NCBI RefSeq assembly: GCF_910594005.1
Contig: NC_057825.1
Span: 46,717,037-46,781,036 of the forward strand
Source of the DNA: Cervus elaphus
Taxonomy: Eukaryota > Chordata > Mammalia > Artiodactyla > Cervidae
Direction: 5' to 3'
DNA: 64,000 nt
The translations under genes and the position numbers were made by a program. The notes below the pieces were generated by a model. It was not told the origin of the DNA. It made no database searches and saw nothing but the letters and a program-made list of their open reading frames with translations. The stretch's first letter is position 1, and each line of letters starts with the position of its first letter. Positions 56,002 to 64,000 of the stretch are shown here, one piece after another.

Positions 56002-58699
56002 AATGGCTCTCTGAAGACCTACAAGACCTTCTAGAACTAACACCCAGAAAAGATGTCCTTTTCATTATAGGGGACTGGAATGCAAAAGTAGGAGTCAAGA
56101 GATACCTGCAGAAACAGGCAAATTTGGCCTTGGAGTACAAAACAAAGCAGGTCAAAGGCTAATAGAGTTTCGCCAAAAAAACGCACTGGTCATAGCAAAC
56201 ATCCTCTTCCAATAACACAAGAGAAGATTCTACACATGGACATCACCAGATGGTCAATACCAAAATCAGATTGATCATATTCTTTGCAGCCAAAGATGGA
56301 GAAACTCTATACAATCAGCAAAAACAAGACCAGGAGCTGACTGTGGCTCAGATCATGAACTCCTTGTTTCCAACTTCAGATGTACATTGAAGAAAGCAGG
56401 GAAAACCAGTAGATCGTTCAGGTATGACCTAAATCAAATTCCTTATACTATACAGTGGGGATGAACAATAGATTCAAGAGATTAGATCTGATAGAGTGCC
56501 TGAGGAACTATGGATGGAGGTTCCTGACATTGTACAGGAGGCAGTGATCAAGTCCATCCCCCAAAAAGAGAAACGCAAAAACGCAAAGTGGTTGTCTGAG
56601 GAGACCTTACAAATACCCGACAAAGGAAAAGACGCAAAAGGCAAAGAAGAAAAGGAGAGATATACCCATTTGAATGCAGAGATCCAAAGAATAGCAAGGA
56701 GAGATAAGAAAGCCTTCCTAAGAGATCAATACAAAGAAAGAGAGGAAAACAATAAATGGGAAGGACCAGAGCTCTCTTCAAGAAAATTAGAGATACCAAG
56801 GGAATATTTCATGCAAAAATGGGCACAATAAGGGACATAAATGGTATGGACCTAACAGAAACAGAAGATATTGAGAAGAGGTAGCAAGAATACACAGAAG
56901 AACTATACAAAAAGATCTTCATTATGCAGATAACCATGATGATGTGGCCACTCATCTAGAGCCAGACATCCTTGAATTTAAAGTCAAGTTGGTCTTAGGA
57001 AGCACAACTACAAGCAAAGCTAGCGGAGATGATGGAATTCCAGTTGAGCTATTTCAAATCCTAAACGATGATGCTGTGAAAGTGCTGCACTCAATATGCC
57101 AGCAAATTTGGAAAGCTCAGCAGTGGCCACAGGATTCGACAAGGTCAGTTTTCATTCCAATCCCAAAGAAAGGCAATGCCAAACAATGCTCAAACTACCA
57201 CACAATTGCACTCATCTCACACACCAGTAAAGTAATGCTCAAAATTCTCCAACCAGGCTCCAACAATACATGAACCATGAACTTCTAGATGTTCAAGCTG
57301 GAATCAGAAAAGGCAGAGAAACCAGAGATCAAATTGCCAACATCTGCTGGATCATTGAAAAAGCAAGAGAGTTCCAGAAAAAACATCTACTTCTGCTTTA
57401 CTGACTATGCCAATGCCTTTGACACTGTGGGTCACAACAAACTGTGGAAAATTCTGAAAGAGATGGGAATACCAGACCACCTGACCTGCCTCCTGAGAAA
57501 TCTATGTGTAGGTCAAGAAGAAACAGTTAGAACTAGACATGGATCAACAGCCTGGTTCCAAATAGGAAAAGGAGTATGTCAAGACTGTATATTGTCACCC
57601 TGTTTATTTAACTTACATGCAGAGTACATCATGAGAAATGCTGGACTGGATGAAGCAGGAGCTGGAATCAAGATTGCCAGGAGAAATATCAGTAACCTCA
57701 ATTTTGCAGATGACACCACCCTTATGGCAGAAAGTGAAGAAGAACTAAAGAGGCTCTTGATGAAAGTGAAAGAGGAGAGTGAAAACGTTGGCTTAAAACT
57801 CAACATTCAATAAACTAAGATCATTGCATCTGGTCCCATCAGTTCATGGTAAGTATATGAGGAAACAACGGAAACAGTGAAAGACTATTTTTGGGGCTCT
57901 AAAATCACTGTAGATGGAAACTGTAGCCATGAAAATAAGAGATGTTTGCTCCTTGGAAGGAAAGCTATGGTCAACCTAGAAAGTGAAAGTGAAGTCGCTC
58001 AGTCTTGTCTAGCTCTTTGTGACCCCATAGACTGTAGCCTACCAGGCTTCTCCATCCATGGGATATTCCAGGCAAGAATACTGGGAGTGGGTTGCCATTT
58101 CCTTCTCCCGGAGATCTTCCCGACCCAGGGGCTGAACTCGGGTCTCCTGCATTGTAGGCAGACACTTTACTGTCTGAGCCACCAGGGAAGTCAACCTAGA
58201 TAGTGTATTAAAAAGCAGAGGCATTACTTTGCCACCAGAGGTCCATCTAGTCAAAGCTATGTTTGTCCAGTAGTCATGTTGGATGTGAGAGTTGGACTAC
58301 AAAGAAAGTTAAGTGCCAAAGAATTGATGCTTTTGATCTGTGGTGTTGGAGAAGACTCTTGAGAGTCCCTTGGACTGCAAGGAGATCCAACCAGTCAATC
58401 CTAAAGGAAATCAGTCTTGAATATTCATTGGAAGGACTGATGATGAAGTTGAAACTCCAATATTTTGGCCACCTGATGGGAAGAATGGACTCATTGGAAA
58501 AGACCCTGATGCAGGAAAGATTGAAGGCGGGAGGAGAAGGAGACACCAGAGGATGAGATGGTTGGATGTCATCACTGAGTCTACGGATGTGAGTTTGAGT
58601 AGGCTCCAGGTGTTGGCGATGGCTAGGGAAGCTTAGCGTGCTGCAGTCCATGGGGTCGCAAAGAGCTGGACATGACTGAGAGATTGAACTGAACTGATC
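56002..58699 (+). mobile_element. Longest BovB LINE copy, with nested Bov-tA
   Basis: About 2.5 kb of BovB without the SINE. In order: the C-terminal endonuclease (DVLFIIGDWNAKVG near 56050; CGSDHELL near 56345), the linker, then RT across frames 56944-57273 and 57289-57813, with FTDYANAFDTVGHNKLW, WFQIGKGVCQDCILSP and an active site reading FADD rather than YADD. The C-terminal region follows after the SINE (LWCWRRLLRVPWTA). The N-terminal endonuclease is missing, and stops and frameshifts break the frame, so it cannot be autonomous. GGAAGT near both ends is a possible minimal TSD. Confidence 0.97.
57981..58189 (-). mobile_element. Bov-tA SINE nested in BovB
   Basis: Full minus-strand copy with AAGTGAAAGTGAAG tail. 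GTCAACCTAGA at 57970-57980 and 58190-58200 is a perfect 11-bp TSD made of BovB sequence. Confidence 0.98.
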
Positions 58700-58711
58700 G
58701 GAAGTAGTCGG

Positions 58712-58841
58712 TGTATGTGTTAACTGTTCAGTCGTTTCCAACTCTTTGCAACCCCATGGACTGTAGCCAGCCAGGCTCCTCTGTCTTTGGAATTCTCCAG
58801 GTAAGAATACTGGAGTGGGTCGCCATTACCTTCTCCAGGGG
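58712..58841 (-). mobile_element. Bov-A monomer
   Basis: Minus-strand monomer (GTCGTTTCCAACTCTTTGCA to TACCTTCTCCAGGGG) 12 bases after the BovB end. No clear TSD. Confidence 0.92.
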
Positions 58842-59831
58842 AAACAGTATGAGTACTGAACATAAACAAAGCTGAATGTGCACTTTTGGTAACATTATAA
58901 ACTTTGGTTAAACTACTTAACAACTTTGAGCTTTCTTTTACTGGTAAGAGAGAAGACATCATAATCACTAGTCTGAAAATGGTGATGAGAAATCTCTTCT
59001 TCATGCCTGTTTATTGTAGGCAAGGTGAAAAAAAAAAAGGTAGTTTATCTCTTGATAACATTTTTGTAACTCCACACAAATAAAATTTTAAGTGATGATA
59101 TTTATAGTTCATTATCCAAAGTAATTATTCACATGTAATAGAATAATTGATCAAGAAAAACTTTCCTTTTGAAATAATGTATGGTAGTCAGAAAGATAAA
59201 AAACAGTTTAAGTATTTGATTTGGTCATTAGAAAGCAAATTTTGCATTTCCTAGAGTGATTGACTGTCTTTACCCAAATTTTGAGCACCAGGAAAGGAGC
59301 AGTATAAAAGCCCCCAGGAAGTAGTTACTTTGACCTAACTACTTTGGGGCAGCACTTCCAAAAAAGTAACTGTATTCTGGTAGTCTATTGTGATATTGGG
59401 AATTTCAACTCATTTCCCTGACCCGCTAGGAAACCTGACATTTGTAAAAGTATTGTTTTCCCCATTTAACATTAAAATGGAGTATAGGCTAAATTTTAAA
59501 GAATTTGACAATTACAAAGGAATAATTGATAGAAAAAAAATTTCAACCCAGTCAATTATTTTTAATTCACAGACTAATTCACTTTAGTGCACTTTAATTT
59601 TCTTATTTTTTAAAACATCAAAGTATATTCATACATATACATACAAAGACATATAATTTAGTTATATATATGTATGTGTATACATATATGTACACAAACA
59701 AGTTGTACATGCTAATTTTGATGTCTCTTTTCTCTGACTTAAAATTCATACTCATTTCAGGAAACATGGAAATACACGAGAATACGTTATAAATCACCCA
59801 GAGATATCGATTGTTACCATGGTTTTTGTTT
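58842..59831. other. Unique DNA with a TATA-box candidate
   Basis: No supported gene. A TATAAAAG at 59303-59310 sits in a locally GC-richer context. A TA/TG-rich run lies near 59635-59705. Confidence 0.4.
59303..59310 (+). promoter_or_regulatory. TATA-box candidate
   Basis: GGAGCAGTATAAAAGCCCCC is a textbook TATA box in a GC-flanked context. No recognisable first exon or long frame follows, so function is unproven. Confidence 0.2.
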
Positions 59832-59842
59832 TTTGGTTATTG

Positions 59843-60044
59843 TGCATGTGTACATGCTAAATTGCGTCAGTCATGTCTGACTCTTTGCAATCCTATGGAC
59901 TATAGCCCACCAGGGGTTCTCCAGGCAAGAATACTGGAGAGTGTTGCCATGCCCTCCTCCAGGGGATCTTTCCAACCCAGAAATCCAACTGAAGTCTCCA
60001 GCACTGCAGGCGGATTCTTTACTACTAAGTCATCGTGGAAGTTC
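59843..60044 (-). mobile_element. Bov-tA SINE
   Basis: Full minus-strand copy. TTTGGTTATTG at 59832-59842 and 60045-60055 is a perfect TSD; the same word occurs again beyond the adjacent BovB. Confidence 0.97.
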
Positions 60045-60055
60045 TTTGGTTATTG

Positions 60056-60439
60056 CCATTGTTCAGTCACTCAGTTGTGTCCAACTCTTTGCGACCCCAT
60101 GGACTACAGCACACCAGGTTTCCCTGTTCTTCACCATCTCCCAGAGCTTGCTCAAACTCATGTCTGTTGAGTTGGTGATGCCATCCAATCATCTCATTCT
60201 CTGTCATCCTCTTCTCCTGCCTTTAATCTTTCCCAGCATCAGGGTCTTTTCCAATGAGTTGACTCTTTGCATCAAGTGGCCAAAGTACTGGAATTTCAGC
60301 TTCAGCATCAGTCCTTCCAATGAATATTCAAGGTGGATTTCCTTTAGGATTGACTGGTTTGATCTTGCAGTCCAAGAGACTCAAGAGTCTTCTACAACAC
60401 CACAGCTGGAAAGGATGAATTCTTCAGTGCCCAGCATCT
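60056..60439 (-). mobile_element. BovB LINE 3' end
   Basis: Antisense BovB from CATTGTTCAGTCACTCAG to CAGTGCCCAGCATCT. TTTGGTTATTG at 60045-60055 and 60440-60450 is its perfect TSD. Confidence 0.97.
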
Positions 60440-60597
60440 TTTGGTTATTGTATGCATCTTCAAATGCAAAGAAATTTATTCAGATTCAGTACTTGCCAGC
60501 AGCCTTGGTATTTGGATTTCCTTGGCTCTGCTCATTTGAGTACTCTCTAAATATCTCTGTAGATTCGTAACTGAAGGCAAATACCATCCTGCCATGG

Positions 60598-60804
60598 TGT
60601 GGTGCTTGGTCTCTTCAGCTGTGTCCAACTCTAGGCGACCCCATGTACTGCACCCTGCCAGGTTCTTATGTCCATGTGATTCTCCAGGCAAGAATACTGG
60701 AGCAGGTTGCCATTTCCTTCCTGACCCAGGGATCCAACCTGAATCTCTTATGTCTCCTGCATTGGCAGGCGGGTTCTTTACCACTAGTGCCACCTGGAAA
60801 GCCC
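60598..60804 (-). mobile_element. Bov-tA SINE
   Basis: Full minus-strand copy. TCCTGCCATGG at 60587-60597 and 60805-60815 is a perfect 11-bp TSD. Confidence 0.97.
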
Positions 60805-60815
60805 TCCTGCCATGG

Positions 60816-62179
60816 CAGGGATTATGAATTTCAGAGGCCACATAAACTGAAAATGTCAAAATATTCCATTCCTTAATTACCTTTATACAATGAAAACTAA
60901 GAATAGTACAACATTTAAAAGCAATCATAAAGGGTATTATTTTACTAATAAGGACTGCTTTTATGATTATTTTGAAATAATAAATATAAACCTATTTTGC
61001 TAAAAAATTACATACTTCATTGGGGATCTGAGCAATCTCTCTACAGTTAATCCAATTTATTCTGAAGATTAAGAGCATTACTGCTTTTTCACTCAGCGTC
61101 CTCTGATCTGTGGCTGATTTTGTTCTCTCACCCTGGGAGTATTGAATTGTACTGAGCAACCAATAAAATGACTTTTCAGTCAGTTGCCTCAAAATGGCTG
61201 CTTGAACTGCTATTCCTTTATCTGATTATTTGTTTTGCTTATCTGCCTGCCTTTAGCAAAAACTTAATGCTTGCTTTCGTCTTTCTGTATGTATTAATTA
61301 ATATCAGTCAGATCATAATCCTTAAAAAAATAAAATAAAATAGTACCTTGAATTCTCTTTTCTCTGAGAACAAACTGGGAGCAACTGAAAACATTCTTTC
61401 TCTTTTTCTGCTTGCTGTCAACTCACTAAACAAGTGGTTCAATTGACACTTTCTTTGGGAAATCTGACCTGAAAACCCCACATGCTCTGTCCCAATATCC
61501 CATGTATAACTACCAAAGCTCTTACACTCTCTGCAAAGGTCAGTTTGTTTGCTCTGTTTCACATAGTATTGTGAGAGTCATCCCTAGTACACAGCAAAAT
61601 ATTTGACAGAGAGAAGTCATTATCAAAACCAAATCTCTCAAGGGAATGATTAGCATTTCAGAGAGAAGCAATCAGTCCAGGCATTTGGAAAGTCTCCCTT
61701 TATATAGGAATTACTGTGGTGAAGTAGTCTTCCCTGGTAAAATTGGAGTGAGCTCAGAGGAGAACAGGGGCAAGTGTTATTAGAGTCCAGTCTTCTCATT
61801 CTTCCTGGCCCAGCCCCACCCTCACTTCTGACCGCTACCAATCAGAAAATAAACTGCCTTTCTTGACACAAGAAAACCTTACAGGGAAAGTGGTCTAGCA
61901 TGTGGAAAAGTATAACTGGCTCACCAGGAAAAAAATTTAAAAAGAAAAGCAGGTGGCAGGAAGATCTACCAACAGCTCTCTTTGATATTCATGCTGTTGC
62001 TGGATTCACAGATGGTGAAATACTCACAAGAAAAGGCTTCTAAATGGAAACAAAGCGGGTCTTGCATCCATCCTAATTAACAATCAGCATAAGAAAAAAT
62101 AATATAAATTGCCTACCTGTGCAGAAATCAAATCACATACGATTTTTGAAATTTTGATTCTAGAGCAGTACTTCTTGTT
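60816..62179. other. Unique DNA with a possible minus-strand promoter-like patch
   Basis: No gene recognised. 61680-61850 is less AT-rich than its surroundings and carries minus-strand promoter-like motifs, listed separately. Confidence 0.4.
61680..61850 (-). promoter_or_regulatory. Promoter-like motif cluster
   Basis: On the minus strand: CTGATTGGT (CCAAT-type box) near 61840, GGGTGGGGCTGGG (GC/CACCC-like) near 61815, then CCTATATAAAGGGAG near 61690. The order and spacing resemble a promoter or LTR U3. No transcript evidence. Confidence 0.2.
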
Positions 62180-62195
62180 TAAACAGAGCTTTCTA

Positions 62196-62424
62196 TCTTT
62201 CTAGCTTACTTCAATCTGTATAATGGGCTCCAACTCGGGGCTGGTGTACTGGGAAGACCCAGAGGGATGGAGTGGGGAGGGAAGTGGGAGGGGGGATCAG
62301 GATGGGGAATACATGTAAATCCATGGCTGATTCATGGCAATGTATGGTAAAAACCACTACAATATTGTAAAGTAATTAGCCTCCAACTAATAAAAATAAA
62401 TGGGAAAAATACAAAAAAAAATAA
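62196..62424 (+). mobile_element. Young ruminant L1 3' end, 16-bp TSD
   Basis: CTGGTGTACTGGGAAGACCC, GGGGGGATCAGGATGGGGAA, ATGGCTGATTCATGGCAATG and a poly(A)-like tail match ruminant L1 3' ends. TAAACAGAGC followed by TTTCTA at 62180-62195 and 62425-62440 is a perfect 16-bp TSD. Confidence 0.93.
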
Positions 62425-62440
62425 TAAACAGAGCTTTCTA

Positions 62441-63540
62441 GAAGTGTTCATTTGTATACATTTGTGTGTGTGAGCATGTACGTGTGTTTTGGAGTTGAAC
62501 AGTGAATTAACAGAGTAGGATCTAGGCAAAGGTTATGAAAGTCTGAAAGAAGAAATGAATAGGAAGCGAGAGAGATGAATTGTTTGAATTGTCAGTGCTA
62601 AATTTAATTATTATTCTATTAGATCATCTTGGTAAATAAGTGAGAAATCCTCTTCCCTTTATGTTAAAGTATGTTCATGAATAACCTATATATTGCAAAT
62701 CTGAAATATTATGTATGAATACAAATATTTTAACCAATAAACCAAAATCGTTCATATGTTTATAATTATGAAGTTCACAATAACTTATAGATATCTATAT
62801 TGCAATACAACACTGGAAAATGTTTATGGTTTTTAAGTGCATTTTGTGATAGTAATTGACCTCCAAGAAAATCACTATTCTCTACCAGAGAAGAGTGATT
62901 ATATTTTGTATAAATGGAAGATCAGTATATATTTTACAGTTCTGACAATGATGCTAAGATTTTCTCATTCACAGACCTTGTTGTCTTCCTCCTACTTCAA
63001 TCTCTATTAACACGTGCAATAATGAATAATGAAGTAAACTTACATATTTTATTACTGCACTGCAGTACCATTTCTAGTAATACATTTTGTAATATAAGTG
63101 CAGTCAGTGATTGCACATCCTCTCTTTACACCTTATCACTGATTGCTCTAAAGTACACAATAATCAGAAACATTACCATTGCAACATTTTAATAACTTCT
63201 AGAGTGAGTCAATGAATTGATGAATACAGAGTTACACAATAAATATTATAGGTACAGCTTTTTTAAAGATGGGATTTGAAATGATTTTGATGAAATAGTA
63301 GGACTGTATGATGTAGGGTTGTATAGTGTTGTTTGGAAGGACAGACAAGGCAAATAACCTGGATGCAGGCTGGTACAGAACACAGCAAAGAGAGTGCGTG
63401 GGGTCAGTGTGGCGTTGCATGGGATAAGACTAGGGAAAGAGCAGAAAGATCCATATGTGCCAGAGTAACGTGACCCTGGTATTAAGTATAGGATAACAGT
63501 GCAATTATTTTCATAGATTTTTAAACAAACAATGGCTCAA
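62441..63540. other. Unique AT-rich DNA
   Basis: No gene. About 63330-63480 is less AT-rich and may be an antisense L2 trace, not certain. Confidence 0.4.
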
Positions 63541-64000
63541 ACTTTGTCTAAGACAGTAGTCCAATAGCACTATAATGTGAGCTTCATATATCATTTTAAC
63601 TTTTCTAGTAGCCATATTAAAAATGTTTAAGATGGTAAAATTAATATAACAATATTTATTGTTTATCTTAATATGGGCTTCCCTGGTGGCTCAGCTGATA
63701 AAGAATCTGCCTACAATGCAGGGATCCCGGTTCAATCCCAAGGTCAGGAAGGTCCCCTGGAGAAGGGAATGGCTACCCACTCCGGTATCCTTGGGCTTCC
63801 CTGTTAGCTCAGATGGCAAAGAGTCTGCCTGCAATGTGGGAGACATGGGTTTGTTCCCTGGGTTGGGAAAATCCCCTGGAAAAGGGAATGGCTACCCACT
63901 CCAGTATTCTGGAGTATTCCAATATATCATTTCAGCATGTAATCTGTATAAAAATTATTTATGCATCACATTACATTAATTTTTAAATCAAGTCTTCAAA
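63541..64000 (-). mobile_element. Ancient interspersed repeat split by two SINE units
   Basis: AGTCCAATAGCACTATAATG, TTTCTAGTAGCCATATTAAA before the SINEs and AATATATCATTTCAGCATGT after them are parts of one common mammalian repeat whose family name I cannot give with certainty. Confidence 0.55.
63674..63910 (+). mobile_element. Tandem pair of 3'-truncated Bov-tA units
   Basis: Unit 1 (63674-63792) and unit 2 (63793-63910) both start GGGCTTCCCTG and both stop just after CCCACTCC, so each keeps the tRNA-like head and the start of the body and lacks the rest. AATAT on both sides may be the TSD of the pair. Confidence 0.93.

Noticed and set aside
59941..60570. 209-codon plus-strand frame
   Set aside because: It runs through Bov-tA, antisense BovB and unique DNA, so it is a chance fusion of repeat shadows, not a gene.
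60476..60928. 150-codon minus-strand frame
   Set aside because: The middle is a Bov-tA translation (FQVALVVKNPPANAGD type), which recurs throughout ruminant genomes.
63674..63910. CRISPR-like direct repeats
   Set aside because: The regular repeat is two truncated SINE heads; unit length, content and genome type rule out CRISPR.

Overview
The window is nuclear DNA from a ruminant, almost certainly a bovid. The evidence is the density of pecoran retroposons: about 36 Bov-tA / Bov-A / Bov-A2 SINE units, 17 BovB (RTE-type) LINE copies on both strands, ruminant-type L1 3' ends, and an LTR of ruminant type. These lie over an older mammalian layer of MIR, L2, L1M-like and MER5A (hAT-Charlie) copies. 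The species cannot be resolved by eye. No bacterial-type gene, operon, CRISPR array or intact viral genome is present, and nearly all long open frames are shadows of BovB and SINE sequence.

Layout. 1-4.9 kb: SINEs, MER5A pieces, a broken old L1 and a 3'UTR-like unique island. 4.9-8.4 kb: AT-rich unique DNA. 8.4-19 kb: a dense cluster with an LTR split by BovB, a nested BovB/Bov-A pair, two more BovB copies, L2 and many Bov-tA. 19-21 kb: a small open frame with splice signals at both ends (19576-19730), the only convincing candidate for host coding sequence. 22-28 kb: mostly unique AT-rich DNA with MIR, MER5A and a few SINEs. 28-37 kb: BovB copies, one with a 5' inversion, an old L1, a Bov-A2 dimer and paired dinucleotide arrays. 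37-51 kb: intergenic or intronic DNA with SINEs, MIR and L2. 51-59 kb: stacked L1, BovB and SINE insertions, including the longest BovB copy (about 2.5 kb without its SINE). 59-64 kb: two insertions at one 11-bp target, unique DNA, a short young L1 and a tandem pair of truncated SINEs.

How it works together. The window reads as an intergenic or intronic retrotransposon field. Many insertions still have exact target-site duplications (TSDs), so the order of events can be reconstructed. All three SINEs found inside BovB copies landed in the same short stretch of BovB, and elsewhere a SINE and a BovB used one identical 11-bp target in succession. This suggests a shared endonuclease preference, which is an inference. 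I found no new multi-gene system. The items most worth checking are the candidate exon, the SINE hot spot inside BovB, the reused target site, the BovB 5' inversion, and the 84-bp direct repeats flush with a BovB. Family names are assigned from recognised consensus features, not from a database search.
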